The notes below the pieces were generated by a model. That model ran no database searches. It worked only from the letters and a program-made list of their open reading frames with translations, and was not told where the DNA came from. From the NCBI GenBank assembly GCA_023014335.1, contig JAECYW010000029.1, forward strand, positions 124,001-188,000: a DNA stretch of 64,000 nucleotides, given 5' to 3'. Position numbers and translations under genes: made by a program. This document shows, piece by piece, positions 22,536 to 34,912 of this stretch (its first letter is position 1; the number at the start of each line of letters is the position of its first letter). This DNA comes from Galerina marginata (Eukaryota > Basidiomycota > Agaricomycetes > Agaricales > Galerinaceae).

Positions 22536-22975
22536 ATACTCTCCAAAATCTTCTTTACTTTCATGATGAAACCTTTATAGCACACAATATCGATCAGTGC
22601 CCACTTGAGAAGTTAAAGTAAGCAACACACCTGGATGGAAAACAGGCCTCGCCAACCCGATAGACCAAAAATGACCAGGACATTCCGACATCCCTCACTT
22701 GAAATTCCGGTCGATCGTGCCCAAACCCGTGTCCATCAGACCACCTGAGTAGCTTTGTCCATGACTTCTAGATGTTTGATTTTGGCAACGGAGGTGGCTT
22801 TCTATGAGTCAGAAAAGGCTGTTGGTAAGCACTTCTAGGGCCGTGATAAATTCATGGGAGAAAACGCACGATCTCCTCCGGTGAAAGAATACCAAACTGA
22901 ACCTCTGGAAAGGGGTTAGATCAATGACTAGAACGAAGAACAAATAGAATAGTACCTCTCTCAGGATAAGGTAAG
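22536..22975 (-). pseudogene. RPB1: RPB1 N-terminal fragment block C
   Basis: Minus-strand copy of the RPB1 N-terminus. It has the truncated NLTYPER-type exon end and intron (about 22975-22905), EVQFGILSPEE (about 22890-22860), the SVAKI segment, GDRPEFQ-type codons matching the normal TIDRNFKC region, and GFIMKVKKILES ending at 22536. Homologous to 5450-5870, 40300-40775 and 57860-58335. Broken by several stops. Confidence 0.8.
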
Positions 22976-23590
22976 TTCATGACTATGGTCTTCGGTGAAG
23001 CAGCGTCTCAGCGACCAGCGGCGTCGCGATGGTGGGGGTATCGCAGACTTTAGCTGGCCATCCTGCTGCTTCAATATCGATTCGCTGGCGCGGGGTCAGA
23101 CCTTGATTTCCGCTAAAAGTTCGAAAGATCTTGTTCTCCTCAATTCACCGTCATTGCCCGAGATTCCAATTTTAGTTATTGTCGCGGTGTTGTCATCGAC
23201 CTTCGCCTAATCTCCCTCGTCGCTGTTGCTACTGGTCGCATTGGCTTCTCGAATGCCCTTGTGAGGAAGTCAATGACACCGAGCATTTCCCTCCTGAAGC
23301 GACATATGACTTCCCAGTCGCGATGCAGATAACGATTTGGCCAAGTCCAATGCGAAACCCAGTGGCGATACAGTGCACCACTTGGATGACAGAGGAATGA
23401 GCAGCGGGTGATCGCGCTACTCCTCTGCTAAGGACTCGTTCTACGACTCTGATCTGGTCTTGAGGTGAGGCGAGGTCGAGGTTGAGCTTGACAACATGCC
23501 AATGTTAACTCTGTTTGGCTTTCCACAACTCGCCGGTTACCCTTTTCAGACGGAGCTCTTCGTCTGCGCGTCTTGACCACACCTTTCGCT
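22976..23590 (-). repeat. Truncated, rearranged module X
   Basis: 22976-23300 is very similar to the module X segment at 5871-6180. 23340-23590 carries parts of RGVARS/AAHSSVIQ and the KGVVKTRR region with short deletions. The middle of X is missing. At about 23590 it joins ACC1 sequence. Confidence 0.65.
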
Positions 23591-25310
23591 AGGTTCAGAG
23601 CAAGCCGACACTTTGTACCAGCCATGAAGCCCGCAGGTGGACGGAAGAAGAACGATCCAGAAAATTCTGCCATTATCGACGTATTGATCCAAGGAGCAGT
23701 TATACATTATATGCACGCCTAACGTAAACCTCAAATACGCCTGCAAAAAAAAGTGTCAAAACCGGGACAAGTCAACGATGACTCGTCTGACCAACCTTGT
23801 CGAACCATGCTCTGGACTTTGATAAAACCTGACTGACAGTGGTATCAAGATCGCGAAGTGCAAGGAGGCCTGTCACGATGCTACCACCAAACAGCTCTTC
23901 CGCAGCTTCATTGCGATATAAAAGGTTTGCAAAAGGTTTCTGTTGCATAGCCCTTCAAACTCCAAGGTACTGCTTCACGACGTCATATTGGAGCGGAACA
24001 TGGCTTGGTCCTTTGAGGCAAGACATTGTCCTGAGCATAATGGTCTATTAAATTCTTGATAGAAACGCCAAAAAAATTCAGTGATTTCCCCTTTGGCTTT
24101 AGCGGTTTCGAGAGCTGAACGGATACTGTCTTCCAATTTTGATGGGATGCGGCCCGACGGGGAAGAGAGGATGGCATTTAGTTCCGAATAACGAAGCAGA
24201 GGATATGCAAAACTTCAATGACTTCCTTGAGGGTGGAATTCATGACAGACTGATTGTCGAAGCCATCTAAGGTATCGTTCAAAACACCCAGACAGTGGCT
24301 AAGACTTCGATGGGCTTGTTCCTGATGACACCAGGAGAACCGGTGGAGGAAGGAGGCCTTCGAAAGGCTTCGCATGTTTGACGCGTGTGAGGTCATCTCA
24401 GTCAGAATACTCTGGGCTCAAGGCTGACACCGGGTTGCTTGATCAACTGAACAACACCCTCTTCAGATGTAACAAGAAGCATGTACGTCTTTACGACCTA
24501 ATAGCACTGGTATCAACCAACCAATGCCTCGATATTTAAAGCAGGACTTTTTCGATTTTGGCACATTGATCGCCAGCCTTGACATGATCTCCACTGCCCA
24601 GAAAGTATCGGATAAGTTTCCCGAGACTTGGACTTCTGAGCTGAGAAGGGTCGTTTTCCTGTAATCAAGCAGGTCTAGGCGTCGTTCAATCAATCTAAGA
24701 GCGCCAACTTCCTCTCGCCCGTATGTGGAGTAACTCTTCCTATCCAGAAGAACGAGTAACTCGCCGTCTGCCAAAATGCGCGAATTCCGACCACACTGCC
24801 TCCGTTCGAGTAGGGAGTAAAAGAATAACGAGTATTTTCGTATGTGAAATCGATGCCAAATACTGTGCGGAGAACGGAGCTCGACCTTTATGAAAAGTGA
24901 GTTCATAGTCTGTCCAGCATGCTTCAAAGGCAGGTATGCCTTTGTAACAGCACCGTAAACGACGGCTGAAGTCTTGCAAGGGCGCAGCGCCTCTCGTGAG
25001 TTTGTTGCTAATGGAAGAATCCAGCCATCCACTGGTCATGGTGTTCCAGCTCCAGAAGTTTGTCAAGGTACTTGATGCTCAGTTCCTTCAGAGCGACAGT
25101 CATATTCCTTCGGATCTCCCCTCTTCTCACCGTCGAAGATAAGGCCAAACTGGAAATCCGGACATTCATGCAATCCACTGGACGTGCTGACGGAAAGGTA
25201 ACCCAAACATTTGTACCCTAACGGAAGTTGAGATAATGCAAAGGTCCCGATGTGGGTTTGAAGCCTGTTTTCCTGGAGCACAGCGAGGACGGCGATATGG
25301 GCAAAGGCGA
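23591..25310 (-). pseudogene. ACC1: ACC1 fragment, end of biotin carboxylase through biotinyl domain and beyond
   Basis: On the minus strand, collinear with acetyl-CoA carboxylase: [18 protein letters not shown] (about 25255), [18 protein letters not shown], [24 protein letters not shown] with [54 protein letters not shown], an intron, VTSEEGVVQLIKQPGVSLEP after the biotinyl site, VKHAKPFEG, LNDTLDGFDNQS, STLKEVIEVLH, LIDHYAQDNVLPQ, EELFGGSI and VFEVYVRRAY (about 23720). Stops and frameshifts throughout. The inverted counterpart at 42990-43948 is shorter. Confidence 0.85.
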
Positions 25311-26760
25311 ACCGCGCCGAGAGAGGCGCAGGGCCTGCAGTGGGTCGGGGAGCAGGCCTGGTGGGGTAGGAGCGCTGTCGGAATCTTTAGGAAATGAACA
25401 ATGGAAGACGGCGGTTGAGACATCGGGAAGATGTCGACGTAAAGGAGGAGCGTGGAGCAGTGACCCAGGCCGCACGTGCGCGATGTTCAAGAACGTATTC
25501 AAAGGACGGCGCTGTAACTACTTGAGGCGCGGGCGCTTTTTCTGAGGGGGCGGGTTTGCTTGGAAAACCGACTAGCCAAGGTTTAACTGAGTTACTTCTC
25601 GCAGGCGAAAAAAAAAGGTTGACCCACAGAGTCGTCCACGCGGCCAGCTCAAACGTCAGCGACTTTCACGGGCCGTTGCAAAGAACAGAATCGTCACATT
25701 GGCTACTGGAAGCGTACTGACGAACAATGAAATCAAGATAGTCATTCCGCCAGGACTGTTGACGTCGCTGAATCGATGTCGACCTTGACAATATAATGGT
25801 GATACGGGGAGTGATATGCGGCCTTTATGAAGGGTTTGTCTTGGGAGAAATGTTGATGGGAGATAAATACTGCTCCTGAAGGTCTAGACATTGAATCACG
25901 TCCCCCGAACTTGGCTCGCAAGCCTGGTCCAGCAGAAATGAGAGATACGGAGTCGACGACGTAGTAGTACTTGCTGCAAAGCCCTGCGATTTCAGTCCAC
26001 CAAAGCCACCAGCGCCTTTGGGCTCCGGAATAACTAAGTTGGTTCACCAGGCTCGATGGGGGCAGACTTCTCGGCATCCAAATTGACTTCCTCCACAAAG
26101 AATTTTGAGAAGCTGAAGCGGGGCTTCACAAGTCGCTCGAGCATCATTCAAATTGTAAGAAAACTCTAAGAAGTCGGAATCGAGTCTAATGGAGTACAGC
26201 AGCGTGTCAGCGATAGCGATTTGGCCCAGTCCGATGCAAAACCCAGTGGCGATACCGCGTGCACAACCTGGATGACAGAGGAATGAGCAGCGGGTGATCG
26301 CGCTACTCCTCTGCTAATTCTACGACTCCGATCTGGTCTTGAGGCAGTGAGGCGAGGTCGAGGGTTGAGCTTGACATGCTTGACATGCAAATCGTGATGT
26401 TTAACTCTGTTTGGCTTTCCAAACTCCCGGTTACCCGTCGGAGCTCTTCTTCTAGATCTGCGCGTCTTGACCACTCCTTTCGCCAGATGGTGCAAGCAAG
26501 TGGTTCTGCGTCGTTGTCTATTGGCTCTGAAGGGCCTGCTCCTTTCACCTTGGTGCGAGCTAGCAAAAAACCCCTCAGACTTCCCGTTACACATCCCATA
26601 GGCGAACCCAAATTATTTTCCTTACGCCGTAGGCCGATGACGCGGTAAGTGGACTGTGTGCCTCTCAGCGTGCGCTTATTCATCTTCAAACAGGGCCCTA
26701 CGACCACTTTGAACAAATTGCGCAGCGAGATTTGTCTGCAAAGCCCAAATTGTTAGTGCT
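25311..26760 (-). repeat. Module X plus the DSVSLISAG branch, inverted relative to 41.5-43.0 kb
   Basis: Minus strand from about 26760: intron-like CTAAC...CAG, FKVVVGPCLKMNKRTLRG to DLASLPQDQIGVVELAEE (26716-26303), RGVARSPAAHSSVIQ, LSYSGAQRRWWLWW and DSVSLISAGPGLRAKFGG. It then runs, with less recognisable sequence (25311-25640), into ACC1. It is the inverted partner of 41545-42990, with several small indels. Confidence 0.7.
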
Positions 26761-26769
26761 CTCTATTCA

Positions 26770-27790
26770 TTTTTTTCAAAACTCAACTAAGCTTCGAATG
26801 TCTCTGAATCAAGTGGTTATATGCGGCGCCTTCGTCGTTGAACTGCCATTGCGAGCAGTGCAGACTTCATTCTGGAGTTTCCAGAACGACGCTTAGTCCA
26901 CCAACGCTGAGACGCTGCCGTAGATCTACCTATGGAGCCGGTTGAATCGCTAGCACGGAAACGTCGCTGTGGTCCTTCCCCCCATCTGGATTGACTAAAC
27001 TTTATGGACTCTGGATTCTGCAAATGCTCATTGCCGTTCGAACCTCTTCACTCTGGCTAGCAACGGAACTTGGACTGCACTCGTATTGCCATTAGCTCAA
27101 GCACCCGGTTTCATGTCGTTCATTTCGAACTCCCAACATATCGCGTGCCCGCATGTGCTACCCCAACACCCGACGTCATGCTGCTCAAGAGAACGCCTTC
27201 GATTAAATCTGGTGGACCTAACCTTGACCTAGCACATCCGGAGCCTCATGGTGCTGGTAGCTCAGGAGGGCTGGTTCCGCAGGGTCAGGAACCTCATGCA
27301 TGCTGAATCTGATTTCGCTGCAAATCGTCTCTTCAATGGCTTCCTCTTCCTCAACTACCGCCTGGGTCGGCTATATCATACTAGACCGTCGTCATCGACG
27401 ACGACCGTGCCATCGTGCCTTCCAGCAGTGACCGGCGACTCTAATTCATCCTCTGCGAGTGGTCAACAGCAACTTTGACTCTTCGTCTCCCTGTCTGTGG
27501 TTACTCAGATCATCGACTCGGAGAGTCAAACTGTATCAACGGCAGTTGAGTTTGAAGCAGTCGAATGCAACCTTCTGAGGAGGTTATTCCAATTCGGAAT
27601 ATTCTTATTCTTAGTTAATCATCCTTCCCACAAATACGTGGTCTGTGGGCTGAATGTCTTCCTTCAGCAATTTGCCGCTTCGTGTGATACAATTGACGAA
27701 GAAACTTACGTGCCGGAAAATTGCCTACCCAGAGGTTGTAAAGGTCTCACTCCGATCTCCTCGCCCCAGCTTGGAACGACAACCTAACGG
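26770..27790 (+). repeat. Modules Y and Z directly upstream of the intact transposase gene
   Basis: Same layout as 7010-7940: KSGGPNLDLAHPEPHGAG and SSGGLVPQGQ (27190-27300), GDSNSSSASGQQQ, VTQIIDSESQTVSTAV, LLRRLFQFGIF (27420-27610). Here module Z extends further (ASCDTIDEETYVPENCL, to 27787) before the transposase start. The EP-GAG-GGL motif resembles a segment of module X, so X and Y may share an origin. Confidence 0.65.
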
Positions 27791-28033
27791 AACCTGTTTT
27801 GGCTCTATCTAACCTTCAATATTACATACTAAAGCGGCCGCCGACCCTGCAAGGTCTTGTAACTACATTGTTGGCCTTCCAACAAGGAATGTACCGCCTA
27901 TCGGCTTGGTTACTTTGTTCTTTTTAATGGAACAATGAGGGTAGCAGCCTTGCCACCGTATAAAGATTCTTCGAGCTCCCTTTTGTCTTTCTAACTCAAC
28001 GCTCAACTGCTCGACATTGCTTGACCACAATTG

Positions 28034-31000
28034 ATGCCACTCTGCAAGTGCATCAGTCAAGGCTGTGGCCGTACACCATCTGGTGGAAAGGATGTCGATA
28101 AACGAACACTGGAGAAGCATATCATCCTCGACTACCGGCTTGCAGCGAAGCAAGCCCACAGCGATGTTCTACAGAAAACTGACAGTCTCGTAGCAACCTT
28201 CGTTTCGTCAATGTCCGTCGCCGATAAGGCTTCGGGTCCCCCCACGCAATCGGGGAGCCGGTTATGGTCGATGTCACGACCGTCTCCTTCTGATGTCAAT
28301 ATCTTGGAGGCACATATTTCGCACCAACCCCAACCATCTCAGCCTAAATATCCTATTTTACCGTCTCGCAGAGAACGCGTTGCAGACCTCTTGGATCGGA
28401 TGAAGATGATCGAGCTCAAAGTGCACGAGTTGAGCACCAAATGCTCTCATGTGCTGACAGGTCTCGCTTCCCCCCGTCGCATCGATGAACCATTTCCGCT
28501 GGAATATGATCTGCAACGTGCAAGAGATCTACGCTCCGAACTCTACAGCATCAAGACAGGGTTTCATGAAGTGGATACTACGAAGCAGGTCATTGGCGAG
28601 CACATTGACAAGCTACTGGAAACTCTAAAATCCGCCATGAAGATCTGGAAAGAAGCTTCAACGTTGGCTAACCAGCAAACGTATGCCCCACGCGCTCCTG
28701 GTGCCCCATCTGAGTATATGTCTGGTGAGTAGTTTGATATCTTCTTGATGACTATGCATTTTCTTATGATATGACAGATCACCACTTTCGCCCCATCCTG
28801 AAAGGGGTGAACCCGGTTATCCAACTGATAGTGTTTACCATGGTGGTTTTGCAGATCGTCTCGAAGGTCGCTCGATCTGGATGCCATTTCGTTCTAGAAA
28901 TGATGGGCTGTGTTCTCCGACTGGCTCTGCTCGGATCTGAAGCTGAAATTACACCTCAAACAGCGAAATTGTTAAGTGATCTTCCAGTTGACCCTGAATC
29001 AGCCACAAGGCAATTTGAACTCGATGGAAAAACCACGATCTATGCTGTTTGCCCGCACCCTAGCTGCCATCGTACATACAAGCCGATATACAAGCAAGGC
29101 TGCCCGATAGCCGAGTACCCCAAGCGCTGCAGTCACAAGCGATTTCCAAATAGCCCGTCCTGCGGTACGGTCCTTACAAGACCTCGGATTATCAAGGATA
29201 TTGAAATCCAGGTTCCCATCAAACCCTTCGTCTCTTTTGACTTTAAAGATTGGTTTGCAGCGCTGGTTTCGCGTCCCGGCTACGAAGATCTCATGGATGG
29301 GGCATGGGCGAAGGCAAATGCAAATCGAACGGAGGAAATGGGAGATATATTCGATGGCGACTTCCTCCGTAATTTCGTGGGTCCCGACGGGAAGAAGTTA
29401 TACATGGACGGCGATGGTGAAGGTCGTTATGTCTTCAGCCTTTGCGTAGACTTTTTCAATCCTCATATGAATAAGCAAGCGGGGAAAAAAGTTTCCATCG
29501 GGATTATATCGCTCGCTTGTCTCAATCTTCCCCTTAGCGAACGTTACAAGCCGGAAAACATGTTCCTCGCTGGCATAATCCCTGGTCCGGTTGAACCACC
29601 TTTGAACTTGCTCAACCCTTACCTTACACCGATCGTGGACGATTTGATGGAATTCTGGAACGCCGGAGTTCGCTTTTCACGTACCTGCAAATGTCCAAAT
29701 GGTCGTGTCATGCGTTGTGCCCTTATCGCTGTTGTCTCTGACCTTCCTGCGGCTCGGAAGACGGCTGGATTTGCATCGTTTCATCATCAACACTTCTGCT
29801 CTATTTGCCACTGCACCAAATTTCAAGAGGGCTACGGAAATACGAACTATGAATCTTGGCGGAGGAGGACCAATGCCGAGTGTCGTGAGTTCTCTGATGC
29901 CTTTGCCAGAGCTCCTGATGCCGCATCCCAACATGCCGTTTTCCAGGCCAGTGGTATTCGTTATTCCGAACTCTCGCGCCTTCCGTATTTTGACTTGGCT
30001 AAGTGTATCGTCGTTGATGCCATGCACAACCTCTTCTTGGGCCTCGTCAAAGAGCATTTCCATGGTATTATTGGAATTGGCAGAGCCAGGACAACGGAAG
30101 GCTCTGTTGTTCCCATTGAATTCGCTGAACCTCCAAGCGACTTCTCGGAAAATGAAAGGAAGTCCCTGAGGGGCTTACAATCAATGTTGCAGAGCCCCCT
30201 GAACGATAAAATCCAGGGTTCCTATGCTGACATTGAAAAGAAGTTAACGAGATTCCATCATCGTTCTCTCGCATTCGCATGCGAAGAGCTTCAGATTGAC
30301 GACGAACAGACTTATCTGGATGAAGATGGGAAGGCTGTATTTACCAAGGCTCAGTGCTGTAAGGATTTGCTTAATTGGGTCAGTATTCTTTGTCTTCTTC
30401 CAGTGGCCTACTTTACTTACATTCGATCCAGCGCTTCGATCAAGTCGAATACCGCGACTCAGGTGCCGACACGTCGACTCGCCTCGGGCAAGTGTTGACG
30501 GACGAGGAAATGCTCCAGATTCGATCTGATTTATCGAAAATATCTACACCAACATGGGTCACGTCCGTGCCTTTGAACCTGGGAAGTGCGTCGCACGGAA
30601 AACTTAAAGCAGATCAGTGGAGGACGCTTGGGATAACGCACCTTCCGCTTTCCTTGATTCGTCTTTGGGGTCTTCGCAATTCTGACGACCGTCGTTCGCA
30701 AAAATGCAAGGAAATTCTTGATGTTACGATATCTCTCATCTCGGCTGTTGTTCTGGCTTCATCGAGAAGGACTTCCCCGTCGATTGCCACTGCATACCTT
30801 ATCCATATGAGGGCGTACATGGAGGGTATCAAGACTATATTTCCTCACTATCAATTTCGTCCCAATCACCACATGGCGTTACACTTGCATGAATATCTTC
30901 GCCGATTCGGACCTGTTCATTCGTGGTGGACATTTCCGTTTGAGAGACTAATCGGTATGCTTGAGCGGATTCCGACCAATTTTAAAATCGGTATGTTTGA

Positions 31001-31811
31001 CCCAGATCCTTTGGTCGGATTTAGTTATTAATCGTTCACTGTCATAGGCCAACTCGAACAAACGATTTCGGAAAGCTTCACTCGGTCTGCGAATCTCCGA
31101 GCCGTTATCCACAAGACCAATCAGTGCCCTCCTGCTATCCTTGCTTGCCAATCTATCTTTAGTAAACTGACCAATGTCAGTACCCGCGATACGACTAATT
31201 TGGACGCATTGGCTTTCATGTCCGGTTCGCCAGAACCAAAAGTTGAATGGAACCTTCAAGCTACTGTCAAAGTCCCATCGTCTCTACGATCCATCCTGCT
31301 TCAGTACAACAGCAGCTTACGGGCGGAAAGGGCTCAATTCCTGAACCGTTTTACTACCGGCGGTTTACACTACACCATTTCATCCAAACATTTTGGCAAT
31401 TCGTGCATCCTATTAAAACACAACACGATTGCTATTGGCGTCCCTGGTGTCATCGAATCTATTTTAAGAGTCCAAGGCGAAGGGTCGACCAATAAGGTCC
31501 ACACATTGCTCGCAGTTCGTCGCTACAAGCCGCTACCGGTTCCTTATAATGGCAACTCCCAGTTTTGTGCTATTGGGGTATCCATTTGGTCTTCGGAACT
31601 TTGTGATGTCGAGATTGTCAAGCCTGAAATTATCCGGGCCCACTGTGCCTCCCTCGTCATTGAGAGTAACATCCCTGGGGTCGTTACACGAGGAGGCGGT
31701 CCTAAAGCCATTGCTTTCATTTCCTTGGAAAGGGTATCACCACCGGTGGTGCCTGACAATGACTCTGGAATCGTAGATATTTCTGTCTTACTGAGAAATT
31801 TAGATCTTTGA
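28034..31811 (+). CDS. Tnp2-type (CACTA-like) transposase, intact four-exon gene, about 1204 aa
   Basis: ATG at 28034. Exons 28034-28724, 28778-30378, 30432-30990 and 31048-31811 join in frame through introns of 53, 53, 53 and 57 bp. The N-terminus has a Cys cluster (MPLCKCISQGCGRTPSGGK); exon 1 is otherwise charged and helical. Exon 2 holds the core known from Tnp2/CACTA transposases: [69 protein letters not shown] and [20 protein letters not shown]. Exon 3 ends FPFERLIGMLERIPTN. The enzyme would cut and join the ends of its element. No stop or frameshift is seen, so it may be functional. I could not identify CACTA-type terminal inverted repeats around it. Three broken copies lie in the window. 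Confidence 0.9.
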
Positions 31812-32155
31812 TTGTTTCTTTCAGATATTTCTTCAGTTTCCTGTTTTCAAGGTGGCCACAGCAGGATTTTACTTGTCCTCCTTGAATCTTCTGATTATTG
31901 TTTTATTTAGTGTTGCACTGTCATATATAATTTGTGTTACATCTATTTTGTACTTTTATTATTATTGGGTAGCTCATCTGTAAGGCCGAGAACAAGGTAG
32001 CGCGATCATCCGCAGCTCACCTCCCTTTCAGTACACCCTAAACACTCACAAACCGAACCACCGAGCTCGCGATCGTGTCTGCTATTTCAAACTACAAAAT
32101 GTATTTCCATCTGCATTTCATCAATACGGTATAAGCAGAAGCAACGATGTAAGCT
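31812..32155. other. Between convergent genes; partial match to module X motif
   Basis: No gene. At about 31996-32035 a GGTAGCGCGATCATCCGC stretch resembles the RGVARSPAAHS-coding bases of module X (GTAGCGCGATCACCCGC). This suggests a relic of the repeat, or of a transposon subterminal region, at the 3' end of the transposase gene. Confidence 0.4.
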
Positions 32156-34317
32156 TCACTCCACACTCTCGATCTCCAGTAATTCCAATTTGGGCGCGGC
32201 GTTGATGTCACTCTTTTGTATCTCTGAGAGTGTGTTGAACCATTCTTCGTCATAAAAGTTGATGGGTAAACCGGGTATCGCAGTCCTTGAAGTCTCCGTT
32301 GCATTGACCCTGCGCTTGCGCATCCTTGGGGGATTGCCTGGCCTTACATTGTTGTAGACAGTAGTGGTATTTCGGTCTTTGTCAATCCGGATCAGTCTCC
32401 CCGTTAATGTCTTTTTTCGCCAACTCATCTTCTTGACCCAATATACTCGCTGGCCATCGACATCGATATCGCTTTCATCGGAACTCATACCCCCAGCTCC
32501 CAATTTTTCAAGGATGGTGTCAAAATGGTCCCAAACGATCTTTCCTTCTCCCTTCTGCACCATTCCATTCTGGACCGTTATACTACTTCGATTTCTGTAT
32601 TGCTGCAACGGACTGTCAATACATTTACCCAGCATACACATCACTGTCAATATACACTGCTCACCTCATTTCGTCGCGAGTTTCGTCTTTGTTCCTTTAG
32701 TGTATGAAAATCTTTGGACACAATTCGCCTGTATGCGGCTCTGTTCGTTTCATCTGGCTGTCTGCTCCGTTGCTTAACTCTCCTCCGAAGCCTCTGGAGC
32801 CTATCTATAAACATCTTGCAGACGTCGTCTTGTTCGCCCTGATCCCCGATGGGGTACTTCTGTGTGTACTCCCCCATGAACAAGACTAGCAGAGCATGAT
32901 TCCAAGCGCCTTTGATATCTGCCCAATCCGGAGCATAAGGGGCAGCAGGGGGAGGTCCTATGCCAGCTTCATAAGCTTGGATCTCGTCTTCAGAAGCGGG
33001 ATTTTTCATGGGCATGTCGTTGTCGCATGTAATCCCGAAGAAGTCGTTCATGACCAAACGAACCGATTTCTATAGAAACTTATCATCTCACTCTCGAGGC
33101 CGAAAGTGAAACCTTACCAGCCTCTCATTCCTCTCCGGCGTCGTGGTCCTATCAGGCGGACTTTTGAATTCACGAGGCCGAATGGCTCCATATTTCTTCA
33201 TGCGCGAGGGTTTTCCGTCTGACATTTGCTCGGCCAACTTGGTGACGCAACTTGTTAGTTGCAAAATCGCTCTTTCCAGGGACCCGCCCTTCAGTAAAAT
33301 TCAGCGACCACTACGACCTTCAGCATATTCACCACGTACTTGACCATGTTGGGGCTGAGACGCGCCTACTAAATCTTCACTTTCCGGAGAGTCAGGACAA
33401 TTATTAATCGACGACGGCTGTGACCGTCGAATATCAGGAGTATGGTCGATAATATTAATAAATGCATTCTCGGCATCAGCGGGCCTGGGCTTCAACCTGA
33501 GAGATGGACCTGCGCCGATAATCGATCTCGGAAACCTAGAAGCCAGGTTGTTCCAACGCAGATTCGACTGTGCATCCTCAAAGTGTTGTCAGCACCAACA
33601 TTTATAGCCATTGTAACAACAAAGTACTCACATCATCATCTACGTCACTCTCGTCGTCTGCATCACTCCCAAAGTTGCGCTGCCCTCTCTTGTCGTTTGT
33701 TGTCAATAACCGCATGCCAACGGGGCCTTTGTTGACAAGCCCAGTCGACGCAGGCGGTCTTCCAGGCTGGACAGGATCCTGTCGGTTTCGCCTCAGAAGA
33801 ACACCCAGCTCTCGATTGTCTGTATTATTCCCGAAGTCAGACTGTTTTCCCTTCTGGCTCGTGGTCAATGACTGCATATCAACGTCGCCTTCGTTGATAG
33901 GCCCAGTGGAGTCGGACGGAGATGGTCTCCCAAGTTGGACGGGGAGCTGTTGTGTTCGTCTTAGAATATCTTCGAGCGTTCTTACGTTGTTTTCAGCTTC
34001 TTCGGCGCGCCTATGTGCAGCATTCGTTTTGATTTCCATCTCCCGGATCTTATCTTAGTGTTCAACAAACGAACGTGCTCCCAATATCTATATCGGACAT
34101 ACCTTTGCCATGAGGGCTCGAAGAGTTGTGGGGTTTTCAGTTTCGTCCTGCAAAGGCCGGTTCGATGAATAGGGCGTACTGAAAGCTTTGGTGGTGAAAT
34201 TACCGGATCCAATAGGTTGTTGACCTGGTTCATCTCAATGTCTTCGGACAAGGAATCGCCTGGGTTATCACCTGAGTTGGGGTGACGCACCATTGTGTAG
34301 CTGATAGGATTGTCCAT
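32156..34317 (-). CDS. Hypothetical agaricomycete protein of the GMSSDES type, 608 aa
   Basis: ATG at 34317. Seven exons join in frame on the minus strand: 34204-34317, 34103-34147, 33632-34048, 33340-33567, 33118-33288, 32665-33069 and 32156-32602. Introns are 48-64 bp, all GT-AG and all phase 0. A charged N-terminal half with a helical ALMAKIREMEIK segment and acidic DDESDVDDD is followed by DKR/RR-rich helices (RLQRLRRRVKQRSRQ). The C-terminal domain has QYRNRSSIT, LGAGGMSSDESD, VYWVKKMSWR, RPGNPPRMRKRR and LPINFYDEEWF. I recall this C-terminal pattern in many agaricomycete proteins of unknown function that occur in multiple copies. Convergent with the transposase gene, so it may be a transposon accessory gene or a host neighbour. 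Confidence 0.8.
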
Positions 34318-34519
34318 TCCGTAGCTGATTCAGAGCGAGCGGGACGGGGTGCAATTGGAGATTATTGGACCGGCTGTACATTCTATAAATGTGTCTCGCG
34401 AGCGCTCGATCCGACGCACTCATTATGAGCGTGTGTGGCTATCGAGTCATCCGTTTCGCGAGGGTCGACGCTATGTATTTGTATGACTTGATCATATTGT
34501 TCATCGGCTCGAGTCAAAT

Positions 34520-34912
34520 TCAACTACGCTCCTGACAACATTCTCGTCTTGGTCGTCCCGGGCAGTCCCGGGCCCTTGCTCTTCTTCGTCGAAAGTTTTC
34601 GGAAACGGCCTTCAAATGAATTTCAGGATAGCCCGACCTAGCCAGTGCTCTTTGTAGAGGTTTGGTAAATAACGCAGGAAGAAAGAAAGACGCCATTTGG
34701 CAGATGCTGTTGACCTTCGATGCTGTTTCCACCTGACCCTGTTCCGAGTCAGAAGTTTCAGACAAGTCGGTCAACTCGGATTCGCCATCGGGGGTCACGG
34801 TGGTGGTCCGCAAGGGAATCGAGGAACGAAAGAAATTCGGTTGGTAAATCATTTTGTGGGCGTAGGATCATGCTTCCCACGAGATTTCATTGACCATTAT
34901 GTTCCTGCAGAA
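34520..34912 (-). pseudogene. Fragment of a GRPKSGGY-family gene (left copy)
   Basis: The minus strand reads ATGGTCAATGAAATCTCG-type start codons near 34905, then DGESELTDLSETSDSEQ (about 34795-34745), then unrelated-looking sequence with ALFTKPLQRALARSGYPEIH. The first part matches 51558-51860 (+), where it continues into KIPKPSGEPGRPKSGGY. The second part matches 56100-56270. An early stop follows the start segment. It mirrors the arrangement beside the second WD40 gene. Confidence 0.5.

Noticed and set aside
28034..31811. KDZ (Kyakuja/Dileera/Zisupton) transposase
   Set aside because: The motif order ([36 protein letters not shown]) fits Tnp2/CACTA transposases better.
31907..31912. TAGTG near the transposase 3' end as a CACTA terminus
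   Set aside because: No matching CACTA start with extended inverted repeat was found upstream; a five-base match is expected by chance.
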